Part shown: positions 1 to 10,703 of the stretch, in pieces
Position numbering within the stretch: position 1 is the stretch's first letter
Layout of the letters: each line of letters starts with the position of its first letter
Source: Jaapia argillacea MUCL 33604
Taxonomy: Eukaryota; Basidiomycota; Agaricomycetes; Jaapiales; Jaapiaceae
DNA length: 64,000 bases
Assembly: GCA_000697665.1 (NCBI GenBank)
Contig: KL197726.1
Location: forward strand, 1 to 64,000
Direction of reading: 5' to 3'
The notes under the pieces: generated by a model
Told to the model about the DNA's origin: nothing
Databases searched by the model: none
Seen by the model: only the letters and a program-made list of their open reading frames with translations
Program-made: the position numbers and the translations under genes

Positions 1-57
1 TTACTCCTTTCGACTTATCTTGATTCGCTCGCGCTTCGCGCTCGCTTCCCCCCTAAC

Positions 58-3028
58 CTAACTTATCTCAGTAACTTGCCCCGCTCTGAGTCTTCCGTGT
101 GGATCCTTCGGCCAGCACCCCTCGACAACTTCCCACAACACATCACCCATCATGGGATCTCCGTCTCTCATAGGCCTGAAATCTTCCTCGACAACCACCT
201 CTCTCACAAGCTCCAGTTCCAGAAAACAGAATGGATCCGTGCCGAACCACAGTTCATAAAGAGTCATACCGAGGGCATACATATCACTCTCATATGTCAA
301 CCTACCCCCTCGCACAACAGCCCCATTCGATGGTGAACTCGTTGACTCGCCGAGAAGCTCCGGTGCCATCCACTGAACGGTACCTCTGCCTGAGTTTACC
401 CTCCCATACGTATTCTGAACCATCTTCGCGAGGCCGAAGTCAGCAATTTGGGGTGTGATACTTGACGAGATGAGGATGTTGGACCCTTTGATGTCCCCAT
501 GGATGATGAGAGCCTCGTCGTGCAGATCCTTTACTCCAAGAGCGATTTGGTTGAGCTATTCAAAGGGCCACATTGATCAGCAGGCTTGAAAGGAGAGCAA
601 GGGAACGGGCAGACAATGTGTAACCAGTCCGCGTGAGGGTTCTTCTCTCGGTATGATCTGGCAGAGCCATTGGGAGCGAACGGCGTCAATATCATTGGTG
701 TTGGAGAAGTGATACAGGTCCCGAGGAAGGGTAAGACATTGGGGTGAGAGAGGCGGAACCAGGATTCCATTTCTTGTCGATGGAGGTAAGACTCAAAATC
801 CTACATAACCTGATTTCAGACGAAGGGGTAGATCGATAGAAAACTGATTCTTACCTGATTCGTGAGGGTCGCTCCACCACTCCCGAGTTGAGGTTTTGGG
901 GCTATCACCTTTACGGCTGCGATCCCACCCAGCCACCTACACGTCCTCACCTCGCCAAAGCCGCCCTGGCCCACGATGGCCTCGACAGAAATCTCCTCTT
1001 GGACAAACTCCCACTCACCCGTTAATCGTGGCATATACAGATTACGTCGTATTTCGTACAGAGCGAAGGTTAGGGTAAGATGTTCGTAAGTCCCTGGTGT
1101 AGCTTCCTGGATCATCTACGGAAGAGTATGGATCAGAGAAGTCAACGCGGGAGTAAACGATGGGTTCAAGTCCATGGTGATAGGACCATCGACAATGTGA
1201 AAGCACCGTTGACGGAGGCAGGGGGTGGAATAGATAGAGCACAAATAACAACCAGCACGAACCTTCCAGACAATTCTCGCCACCTCTTCTCCTCCACCTC
1301 CTCCCAAAACTTCCTTCCCATCGTTCCCAACTTCTGTACCAACCCAGTCCGGAAAATCTGCCAACGCCTCGCAAACTCTCGGATTCGTGCAGTTGTCCTC
1401 ATCGGCGTACCCTAGGTTAACTTGCCAGAGTCCGGCGAGCTCCCTTGTATCGTGCTGGATAGAGACGTCGAGTTCTGCGAAGAGTGGTGCAAAATCTGTA
1501 GGGGTAGTCTGGGCGGGAAGATGTCAGCGAGGTCATGGGAGAGATGGGGGGGGTAAAAGCCATGCCAGCTTCTCGACGATGCCCAGCAGGGCCCGAACGA
1601 GCATCCGTAGGTCCGAGAAGTACTTAGGGGCCATAATCGTGCTGATCAACCAGATGGAGATGCGTTGCTGAATCCAGAGGTGGTGTCGAAATACACGCCG
1701 AATGGAACTCAAGATGCTGCAAATAAAAGCGATAAAACATTAGTATAATAAGCTCGATTGAAGGGGAGCGGCGATACCGACTTTACAAAACCTGGTCTCA
1801 CCGCTATCCACCTTTTCTCCCTCTCTTCGACTTGATCTTCACTCAAAGCCACAACACCATCCGATTCCATTAACCAACCTCCCACAACCCCAAAAGCCCA
1901 AACGCAAACTCCATACACAGACCCCAGCGTGGCTTTGTTGTACGCCCCAGCATATAGATCAATGAGCATATACTGGGTGGATTCGAGGCATGTATCGAGG
2001 GATGGATGGAAAATGAGAGGTTGGCATGTGATTTGGGCGTTGGGGAAGGCCGACGATATTCGGTTGGGTAGCTGGAGGGGATAGGGAGTAAGTTGGATGT
2101 CGGAGAGATCGGATAACACCTCACCTTCAGCGAATGGACGAGAGCGTGTAAGCGTTGCGTGACGTGTGTGAGCGATGACGGGGCGGTGTGTGCGTTTGGG
2201 TGTGGCAGGACCGCTTCGATGGCTGTTCTTGTTTGCTCGATCACGCTGATAACATCTTCACGCCGACATTGTCGTAAAGGAACGGGGAGACTTACCTGGC
2301 AATCTCAGGAACCCTGGCCTCCAATTTCTTCCTAAAACCTGCTTCGATTGCATAACGAACACTGAGTACGAATCTCATAACGTTCTGGATGGCCGTCCGA
2401 TCCGAATGATGTCGAAAGGGGGGCCCGGGGTGGAGTGCACGAGCGGCCTGAAAGATCTGCGCGAGTGGAGAGTCGGGTTGTATGGAATCATTTCGTGCTC
2501 CGAGATAAATGTCCTGAAGGAATGGGGAGGAGGACCTCAAACCACCCTCAAGCTTGAACGAGAAGGATGCTGGAACCTTCGGGTCATTGGAGTAAGGTCA
2601 GTGGAGTTTGAGGATGATTCGGTTGGGATTCTTACGGAGTCCTTGTGAGTAGGGTAGTTGCGTGAGATGAAAGGAGGGGAGAGATAGATTGCGTCGATGA
2701 GGAGCCTGTATTTTGGATAGAAACTTGATTGTATCGCGGAGATGAAGTCCTCGGGGATGGGAGCTGTCCATGGATCGGGGCCTTGTGGGTCAAGGTTAGT
2801 GCTCGCCGGTTTCATAGGGAGCGTAATGAGAACCGTACCCAGAGGCTGATCGGCCTGAGCGCTGGCAGTCTCGTTGACGATAGGATCGACGATGGAAGTC
2901 GACTCAGGTTTCGTAAGAGTCTAGTCTCCAAGATTACCTGCGTGCTCCGGCTGGGTGTTGTCCGCGAGTATATTAGGATCAAGATGAATCGACAAGTAGT
3001 CGAAGGAAGCATAGAGATCATCAGACAT
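58..3028 (-). CDS. TKL-like serine/threonine protein kinase, multi-exon
   Basis: Seen: a complete kinase domain at the 3' end. It has a glycine loop GQGGFGEV with AVKVI (about 920-990), HPNVLPFLGTC (about 740), a catalytic loop HGDIKGSN (about 500), DFGLAK (about 440) and WMAPELLGE with DMYALGM (about 280-370). The catalytic loop has HGD rather than HRD, while the Asp, Lys and Asn are kept, so activity is plausible. The stop is a TAG at 58-60. Upstream exons (about 1100-3028) encode several hundred residues I do not recognise. I start the gene at the ATG at 3028 (MSDDLYASFDYLS), followed by a GT-AG intron. One clear intron (54 nt, GTGAGG...CTCCAG) lies near 2070-2125. Known: fungal TKL-like kinases often have HGD and are expanded in Agaricomycetes. 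Inference: a signalling kinase of unknown substrate. The kinase call is firm; the N-terminal exon structure is approximate. Confidence 0.82.
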
Positions 3029-3600
3029 GGTTCGCAGAGCGTCGTCGACAAGTCAGAGGTCTCCGTGGATTTGAACTCAAGGTAATGGGCGTCTCATGCG
3101 AGGAAAGTACCGACATAGCCTCATATCTTAGAGACGATGGACGACTTTGAGGTGCAAACTTTGTGCAGCGAATGGGCCTCTCAACCCCCAACGCTCACGG
3201 AGTCCCAATAACAGGGCCTACATGCGCCTACATCTCAACGTAGGGTTTTTCAATCGATTTGCCTCAGTTCATCCAGATTTGACTCACCATAGTAGATTGA
3301 TCGTGGAACAATCATCTAAACATGCCAGAGGCGAGGGTGCATATTCCACGCAAGGTTCATTACATATCAGTCTCTACACAGTCACATCCACTGAATTTAA
3401 GTCCTGTTGTTATACAAGAAGTGGTGGGTGACACAGTAAGCACGCTCAGCGATGGCCAATTGGACATTCCACCAGGGACTCCATTGCATTCCGGGAATGA
3501 GAGGCCGAGACTGGAAATCGCTCGCTCCTCATTCTAGTTGACAAGGGTATACAGTTCAGTGGTTGAAGGTGTCAGCTGAAGGGATTGTCAGCGCCGGTCA

Positions 3601-4784
3601 TCAAGCTTTCAAACACAAACACACCCATTCCAACACTAGCTGAACGATTTGGCGTAAGGGCTTGTCGGACAGCTCTACGAGAATGTGGTTTAGCTGACGT
3701 GCAGCCGATTCATAATATACCCATTTCTTCTCTTCGGATTTCAGGAGAGAGAAAATCCACGTTTGTCCATTTGAAAGGCAAAAGCGCACTTCCTTGCGAC
3801 TGTAAAGGTAACAATAAGGGTAAGGCCAAAAGTGCCATATCATCGAACCCTCTGACGAACCTAGTCAATGTAGCTAGCGCAAGGGCTTGACTGACAGCTT
3901 CTGGCATGTACGCGCCCAAGGAACTACCCTCGCTAACGTGGCGCTTCGCTTCGACAAGGAAAAGGCGGCCCTCTGCAATATCGAAAACATCCTCTCGAGT
4001 TCCACCAAGTCCTAGCAATCGATCTGAAACAAACATAAATTCCAAGCTCCGGCAACGTGTGGGGGATTCTCACCTCTATTATCGCTCTCATCTTGGTATT
4101 GCACGACCGCATAATCGACGTTCCCGCTCAACCAAACCTGGTATCCAGAAAGGGGGTTGAGGATTTGTACTCCGTCTTGGGGGACGATATTCATTTCCGG
4201 AAAGATCGCAACATTCGATCGCCCATCAGATACGATACTCGCCAGCGACAACAGTACAGCGTCGAGTAGCATGCGGGAACCTGCCTCATACTACAAAAGA
4301 TGATCAGAGCAGCATAACCAACAAAAGGACGTGACCTACGTCCATGTTTACATGTGCATAAATATCTAGGAGGCGGGCCCGCAACTTCGGGACCTCGGTT
4401 TGTGCCTTGGGCGTCAGCCCGTCAGCCAACCGGTCGAGCTTATCACTGGAAAAGACCAGTCGCTTCCTAGTTACACCGAGTTTTAGAAGTTCAACTTTCG
4501 TCATGGCCGGGAAGCTGATCTTCTGAAGAGCCCTAAATGTTAGCACCGAGAGGTCCCAGCAAGCGAAGGGAAAGTCGACGCACGGGCTTCTTCGCGATAT
4601 TCAAAATTTCCTCCAGCGCCTCAACGTGTTCCATCACCGCACCCATCTCCTGCTCGGTTTCTTCGATTCCATCCAATTCCTCCTTGAGTGAATTGAGGCG
4701 TTGCAAAGCCATCGTCATTTTGGTTAGATCCACAGTGCTTTCTTGTAGGCTGCGTTTTCTTTTGTGGCCTGTAGCTTCGGTCAT
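3601..4784 (-). CDS. Hypothetical protein with a PD-(D/E)XK nuclease-like motif set
   Basis: Seen: an N-terminal helical, charged region (about 4540-4784, MTEATGHKRKRS then a probable coiled coil), then a compact domain. The domain contains GNVDYAVVQY, GRLFLVEAKRH and YMPEAVSQALAL and ends with VRFCLSNGQTWIF. Introns at about 4022-4071 and 3790-3842 restore the frame. The stop is the TGA at 3601-3603. The order Asp (VDY), Glu-x-Lys (EAK) and a downstream Gln (SQAL) fits the PD-(D/E)XK restriction-endonuclease-like fold. I recall similar hypothetical proteins in other Agaricomycetes. Inference: possibly a nuclease-fold protein; the substrate is unknown. An upstream exon ending near 4900, behind a TTCTTTAG acceptor, is possible, so the start is uncertain. 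The gene is divergent from the IFA38 gene, about 230 bases away. Confidence 0.55.
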
Positions 4785-5018
4785 GTCTAGATAGTCGTCG
4801 ATCAGTAAGTAGTAGAGGCGGGAATATGGGCGCAGTGAGCGAAGAGGCTCTGAGACGAGGTTATGCACAAACTTGTCCACATGTTGCGCCTAAAGAAACA
4901 ACTTGTTGGTCTCGTCCAAGACAGACGGCCTGCACGCGACGACGCGTTTCTGCCGCTTTCTGGACTTCAAATTCAGCAGCTCTCCTCCTACCTATTTTGA
5001 CGACGTGTCGGCTCAACG

Positions 5019-6478
5019 ATGTCTTTCCTCAATGATGGCCTACCGCTCTCCTTAGGCAAGTTCTACCAGATACTCCTCTGAACCCAAGCCAACCCATTGC
5101 ACTTCGAATTCAGTCAAGGATCACCAGTTCTTGTCGGCATTTCTCTTCGTTCTGGGCTCCCTAACTTTTGCGAAGTTCGCCGTCAAAACTCTTGCCGTCT
5201 TGGCGCAGACATTTCTCTTGAATGGTACTAGCGTGAGTTCTACTTTTCATTCTTGTCGGAAGGTTGGTCGTGACGGGCTTGCTTGGACGCGTTAACAGCT
5301 CAAGCAGTTTGGAGCGAAGAAGGGCTCATGGGCTGGTATGTTGTCGTAGTTTTCGACGTCTGTCTTATGATTTCGTTGACCACATCGCGCTTCCGTCGAT
5401 TCGCGCCGTCTTGCTCCCAGTCATCACTGGCGCTTCTGGCGGAATCGGGCGTGAATTCGCCATCCAGCTTGCCAAGGCTGGTTTCAACGTGTTGGTCGCG
5501 TCACGGAGTCACCATCAGCTAACCGAAACCGTCGCTCAAATTGGTACGTTGTCTTCATCTCTGTTCGCCTCTGGTTGTAAAGTAAACGTATGGTTTGATG
5601 GGGCAGAGGCCAAATGCGGGAGCGATGTGCAGACGAAAATTGTTACGATTGACCTGGCGAATGCTCACGATGACGGGTTCACTCGTCTTGCGGAGGCTTG
5701 TCAAGGGCTAGATGTTGGTGTGCTTGGTATGTTCTTGTTTCTCTTGTTGGTTCTGAATGTCCAGGTTGATGGAAGTTTTCCGATAGTGAATAATGCTGGC
5801 AAGTCCCATGAGATGCCTACAGACTTTGTGGATACTCCCAAACACGAAATGGACGACATCGTCGCTATCAACGTCAGCGCTGTACTTAGGGTCACTTCAA
5901 TCATCTTGCCTGGGATGGTTCAAAGGTACGCTTCTCGTCAGGAGTTTTCACTAAACTGCGTTGCTGACGACGGATGCAGGAAACGTGGTTTAGTCTTGAA
6001 TGTGGGGTCATTTGCTGGGTCTATCCCGTCACCCATGCTCGCGACGTACTCTGGTTCGAAAGCCTTCCTCTCGACTTGGTCCGCAGCATTAGGCGAAGAA
6101 GTGAAGAGCCATGGTATCACCGTGCAACATTTCAATACCTACTTTGTCGTAAGTCCCCTCTCTTGCATCCACTTGGTGTTTCATCTCATTGTTTGCTTCT
6201 AGGTTTCCAATATGTCAAAAATCCGGCGATCATCGGCTCTCGTCCCCACCCCCGCCTCGTACGTCCGCTCCTGCCTATCAAAAATCGGTCTGGCGTGTGG
6301 CGCGGCGTATACCGCTCGACCTCATACCAGCACGCCGTTCTGGAGCCACGCGTTGATAGATTGGGCGATGGGAGTCGTTGGATGGAAGAGTGCGTTTGTC
6401 GGATATACCCATGGATTACACAAGAGTATCAGGAAGAGGGCCTTGAAGAAGAAGGAGAGGGATGCGAAGAGCCAGTAG
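5019..6478 (+). CDS. IFA38: Very-long-chain 3-ketoacyl-CoA reductase (ER, fatty acid elongation)
   Basis: It carries out the second step of very-long-chain fatty acid elongation: NADPH-dependent reduction of 3-ketoacyl-CoA in the ER membrane. Seen: an N-terminal hydrophobic helix ([19 protein letters not shown]), then [19 protein letters not shown] with the Rossmann TGxxx[22 protein letters not shown] (catalytic Ser) and YSGSK (catalytic Tyr and Lys). The C-terminus [10 protein letters not shown] is lysine-rich, as in ER-retained members. Length, about 330 residues, is normal. Seven exons join cleanly. Intron 1 (about 5056-5115) uses a GC donor (GCAAGT) with a TTCAG acceptor, and removing it gives an uninterrupted frame from the ATG at 5019. 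Other introns are GT-AG. The gene looks intact. The IFA38/KAR subfamily call rests on the FGAKKGSWA lead-in, the [10 protein letters not shown] motif and the N-terminal membrane helix. Confidence 0.9.
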
Positions 6479-6722
6479 ATATTGATTGTATTGCGCAGGG
6501 GTTCTAGATAAGAATTTGTGACCGTGGGAATGAGGGGTGAAACTGTTGTTTACCTCGTGTTGACCACGACGAGGACTCGCATATCTTGACTTGACTTGCT
6601 CGTGGCTGCGAACAACCTTTCCCCCGTCTGCTACGTCTGCTGGCTGTCGTAGCATTCAATCCTAGCCGAACCTCCTTTTCACGATTCACACATCGCACTT
6701 TAGCCGACGACCATAAATCATT

Positions 6723-9700
6723 ATGAAACGCTCAACGACCGCTACTTCTCGTTCAACTTCTCCCACTCCAACAGCTTTCTCCGGAATCTCAAACTACCGT
6801 TCCGAATCTTATCGTCCTGGACAAAACTCCGGTGGTCCTGGCAACAGCAAGAATGCAATGTCGGGTGTTGATCCCAAGACAATTGCAAAGGCCCATTTCG
6901 AGGAGTTGAGTCGGTATTTGGCGGATTATCTCGCTGCTGGTGAGTACTGTTCGTGTTGCGTGTTGGGTAAATGGAGATCGTGAGATATGGCAATTTCTAG
7001 AACCCGCCAATTCGAGATCGAGTGCGAGGCAGAAGTTGACGCGGTTGACGAGGCAGCAGTTCCAGGAACTCTCGACGGATGTCTATGATGAGCTTATGAG
7101 GAGAAAGAATAACTCGGGTCAGAATGAAGGTGAGTTCTCCTTCGTGCTCGCTTCTATTGGCTTGTACCTACTCCGTTGATGTTTAGTCCCGTTCTTGCCC
7201 GTCCGAGATGACTTCCACCCCAAGCGGAATCAAGCCCGTCAGAAACTAGCTACCCTACCTACATCCCGTTTCCAAGATCTCTCGAGTGACGTATACTTTG
7301 AATTATCTCGACGGTATCCGGAATTCAAAGAGGAAGCAACGCGAGAGGTATGATAACTTCATTTCCTCGACGATATTATCTAACACCACCTCTGCACCTC
7401 CAGTACGCTTTACCACCCCACGATGTTCCCCCAACTCCGGGATCGTCGTACGATGATTACCCTTCACCCGACTTTCCTACCTCTCCTAAATCTGCACCAC
7501 CGCCTCCCAACATCCCCCCTCCCGTCGGTAGATCTGGTCGAGCGTCGGAGGATAGAGGTATGGACAGTGGTTATGGCGGGAGTGCTTCCGGAAGGAGGCC
7601 GAGTATGGAGAGTTATGGACATCGGAGACCAAGTATGGACGACTTCGCGCCCATCCCCAATCCTCCCAATTCGGGTAACGGTGCTCCTCCAGCAAGAAGA
7701 AGTGAAGATCAATTCTCGGGTACCGGAAGGCCTAGCGAGGAAAATTCTGCTAACAATTATTCCTCGAACATGGGTTCTTCGCGCCGGAAACCCTCTCAAG
7801 ATGTCAGAAGTGTTCGCTCGGAAGATCGTCGTCGCCCATCTCAGGATAACTCTCGCAGATCCGAGGATCGAGAAGGTGGTTGGTCCTTTGGACGAAGACC
7901 GAGCACCAGCACGACTAGCGACTCGACGAGTACAACTAACCCTCAAAGTGCGATGGCTACAAGTGGCATGATCATTCCCAACAAGAGTACAATCGCGGAA
8001 GAAGAGATCGAGGTGCCATTTGGGAGAGAAGCTCGGGATAGTGGGAGTACTGCTATCGACGACCGGGATAGAGAAAGGGAGAGAAGCTTTGGAGGGGATA
8101 TAGAGAGAAGTCGGGATGTGAGTAGGGAACTCGAGATGGATGGGAGTGGAGAGGGGGATGGCATGACCGACGGAGACGGAGAAGGGGAGAGGGACCTTGA
8201 GAGGGAGAGTGTTGGGGAGTATCTGGGAAGCCCGAGGAGCGCTGCCGGGTTGGGTTTGGGTTTGGGTGGACTCAGTGGGTTAAGTGGGTTGAGTGCGAGG
8301 TTGGGTACCGGTGGAGGAGACGATGAAGATGATGGTGGTGCACGTGGTCCGAGAATGTCTTCCGGAGTCAGAAGCGGCGAAGATTACTTCGATCGCATGT
8401 CTTTTGGGAGGGCATCTGTTGCTTCCGATCGATCATTTGGTGGGGGTGCGGGTGGGAGGACCGAAGAGGAAGCGATTAGGAGAGAGTACGAGTTCAAGAT
8501 TGCAACCATGCAAACGAAGATATCCAGTTTAGAGAGGGATTTGGAGGATGAACGAGAGAAGTCGCGAGAGCAGGGAGTCGAGAAGGTTCTACAACTGGAG
8601 GCTGAGTTGGATTCTTTCCGTCGGGTGAGTGCCAATTACCTCATGCGCGATTTCTCGATCGTTGACACTGGTAAAATTATAGCGCGCCGAAGAACAGGCA
8701 GCTGCAATGCATGCGTTGCAGAAGGAGTTGGACGAGGTGAAGGAGGACAGGGCGAGGGACAAGGAACTCGCGAGTCGGCGTGTGAGAGAAGATGAGGAGG
8801 AATTGCAGATCCTGCGGGACAGGTGCGAGCGGCTGGAAACTGAACGAGCGAGCGGAGGATCAGGTGGAGTGCGTCGTCTGTCATTTTTCTCCCCACATGC
8901 GATCTGACAATGACTTGGTGTCTTTATTTTTACAGGCCGATTTCGAGATGGTCGAGCAGCTGCGCTCGGATATGGAGGGGCTAATGATCGAGCTCACCGA
9001 CTTATCCCGACGGAACGACGAACTGCTGAATGCGAAGGAGTCAGACCTTACCGTCATCCACGACCTCGACCTGCAGGTTAAAGAATACAAGCGCAAGTAC
9101 GAACTGGCCAAGACCGAGTTGCGAAGCGTCAAGGGTTGGTGCTTTGGTCTCCTCACATCTCTTGATAGCTCAAGCCCTTCTTTTTAGCTACGTCGCAGTT
9201 ATTCCTACCGACCCCCAAATCTGATGATCAGCTACCTACTTCGTCAGATGGCGGTGTCCTCGACATTCACGTTACCGCCTTTGTCACCGCCATCGACACT
9301 CTACTAAAGGAAGGCCGATCAAACTCACCCACTCGAGTGTTGATGCCAATGAAGGCTGTCGTCAACGCAGTTACCGCCATCGTCGATGACCTACGGAAGT
9401 TCGAGCGACGTCCCGCCCAGGAGCGTATGGAGATCGATCTCGAGGCTTTACGAGCCCTTCGCGATCGAGCCGAGGCCACCCTATCCAACTTGGTTGCCGT
9501 TTCCAAGACGCATGCCACTAGTAATGGCATGTCACCCGTCAGCTTATTGGATGCCGCTGCCAGCCATGTGTCGTTGACCATCACAGACATTGGCAAGACC
9601 GTCTGCATTCGCAAGGCCACCAAAGTCGAGCAGGAACAGTTCTCGGTCCCACCCTCAAATTTTTCTGGGAGCGGATTTTCTCCGATCCCTCGATCTGTTG

Positions 9701-10364
9701 AGGAAGCCAGGTTAAACAACCGCAGTTCGAACAGTCGCCGCGACTATTCGTCTCCCACCGCTTCTGTTCGTTTTGTTGGCGTCACGACAATGTCGCCCAC
9801 TCAGATGACGCCAGGTACTTCATCGGGAGAAGAAAGGCGCCGACCTCCCTCTGAGCCCTCAAGCTCTAATGCTAGCTCCCCACCTCCCATCTTTGATCAA
9901 CCCTCTGCCGAACGAGGAGGCATGAGTGACGAGTCTGCCATTGCCGACGGTCCAGAGGATGCCTGGGCTGAGCTCAAGGTACGATAAAACTACCCCTTGC
10001 CTTGAGACGGGCGACTCACGTGCAACAACTACAGCCATACCTAGAAGCGCAGACCGAAGCCATCGTATACGCCATTCAAAGCGTACTCTCCGGCGTGCGG
10101 AGTCCAACGCCCTCCCCAACGCTCAACGAGAACCTAACACAAATTATCACCATCGTGTCGAGCATCGTGGCTGTTTGCAAAGATAATTTACCCCCGACGT
10201 CGGCACAACAAGGGAACGAAATCTTACACGAATTGAGCGACCACGCCAACAAGTTGAGCGAGGTCCAATCGCTCCCCGAAGTTACAAAGGAGTCACGACA
10301 GATTATGGCCAAGTCGAGCTTTGCCGTTGCTAATGCGATGAAAGGATTAATGAAGCTATCATAG
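6723..10364 (+). CDS. SPA2: Polarisome scaffold protein Spa2
   Basis: It organises polarised tip growth at the hyphal apex by binding polarisome and MAPK-pathway partners (family knowledge). Seen: two Spa2-homology (GIT/SHD) repeats near the N-terminus, ARQKLTRLTRQQFQELSTDV (about 7030-7080) and ARQKLATLPTSRFQDLSSDV (about 7230-7290). A long Ser/Arg/Pro/Gly-rich disordered stretch (about 7400-8450) follows, with repeated RRPSM and RRPSQD phosphosite-like motifs. After it come a coiled coil (about 8460-9140) and a helical C-terminal region (about 9250-10364, GVLDIHVTAFVTAID through MKGLMKLS). Starts with the ATG at 6723. At least six short introns are present. The order of domains matches Spa2/Sph1 proteins of filamentous fungi. 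Convergent with the first TPR-CHAT gene; the 340 bases between hold only untranslated sequence. It looks intact. Confidence 0.88.
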
Positions 10365-10703
10365 TCACTCGTTCTCTACTGCGAGGTTTTTCGTCTGCTG
10401 TCGTCGCGTCTGTCTTCAGGTCATTGGTTTCTTTACGTTCAATTTTCTCTTATCAGATACCCTGCACAGTACCCCAACATACATACAGTAAATAGTACAC
10501 TGTATCTCTTGTAATGATGGATAAAGCTTCATACACTCGTGATGAATTAACAGCGCCCCATCTCTACTGGCGAGAGAGTACCCCATTGGCTGGCTCGTGA
10601 GAGGGCGTAAACGGAAGAAGTTAAAGGGTAGGATAAGCAATAACACTCGAAACGTCGGGGTGAGGGGCTACAATCATTTGTGTGCAGAGCGCAATACGTC
10701 AGA
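10365..10703. other. Intergenic: 3' ends of two convergent genes
   Basis: No coding signal is seen. The stretch lies between the stop of SPA2 and the stop of the first TPR-CHAT gene and presumably holds both 3' untranslated regions and polyadenylation sites. Confidence 0.6.

Noticed and set aside
25-60. GCTCGCGCTTCGCGCTCGC hairpin-like word and CCTAACCTAAC near the left end, first taken for telomeric or terminator sequence
   Set aside because: Only two CCTAA units are present, and the word lies at the 3' end of the kinase gene; there is no array.
7464-7946. A 160-codon antisense frame inside SPA2
   Set aside because: It is a shadow of the Arg/Ser-rich SPA2 exon.
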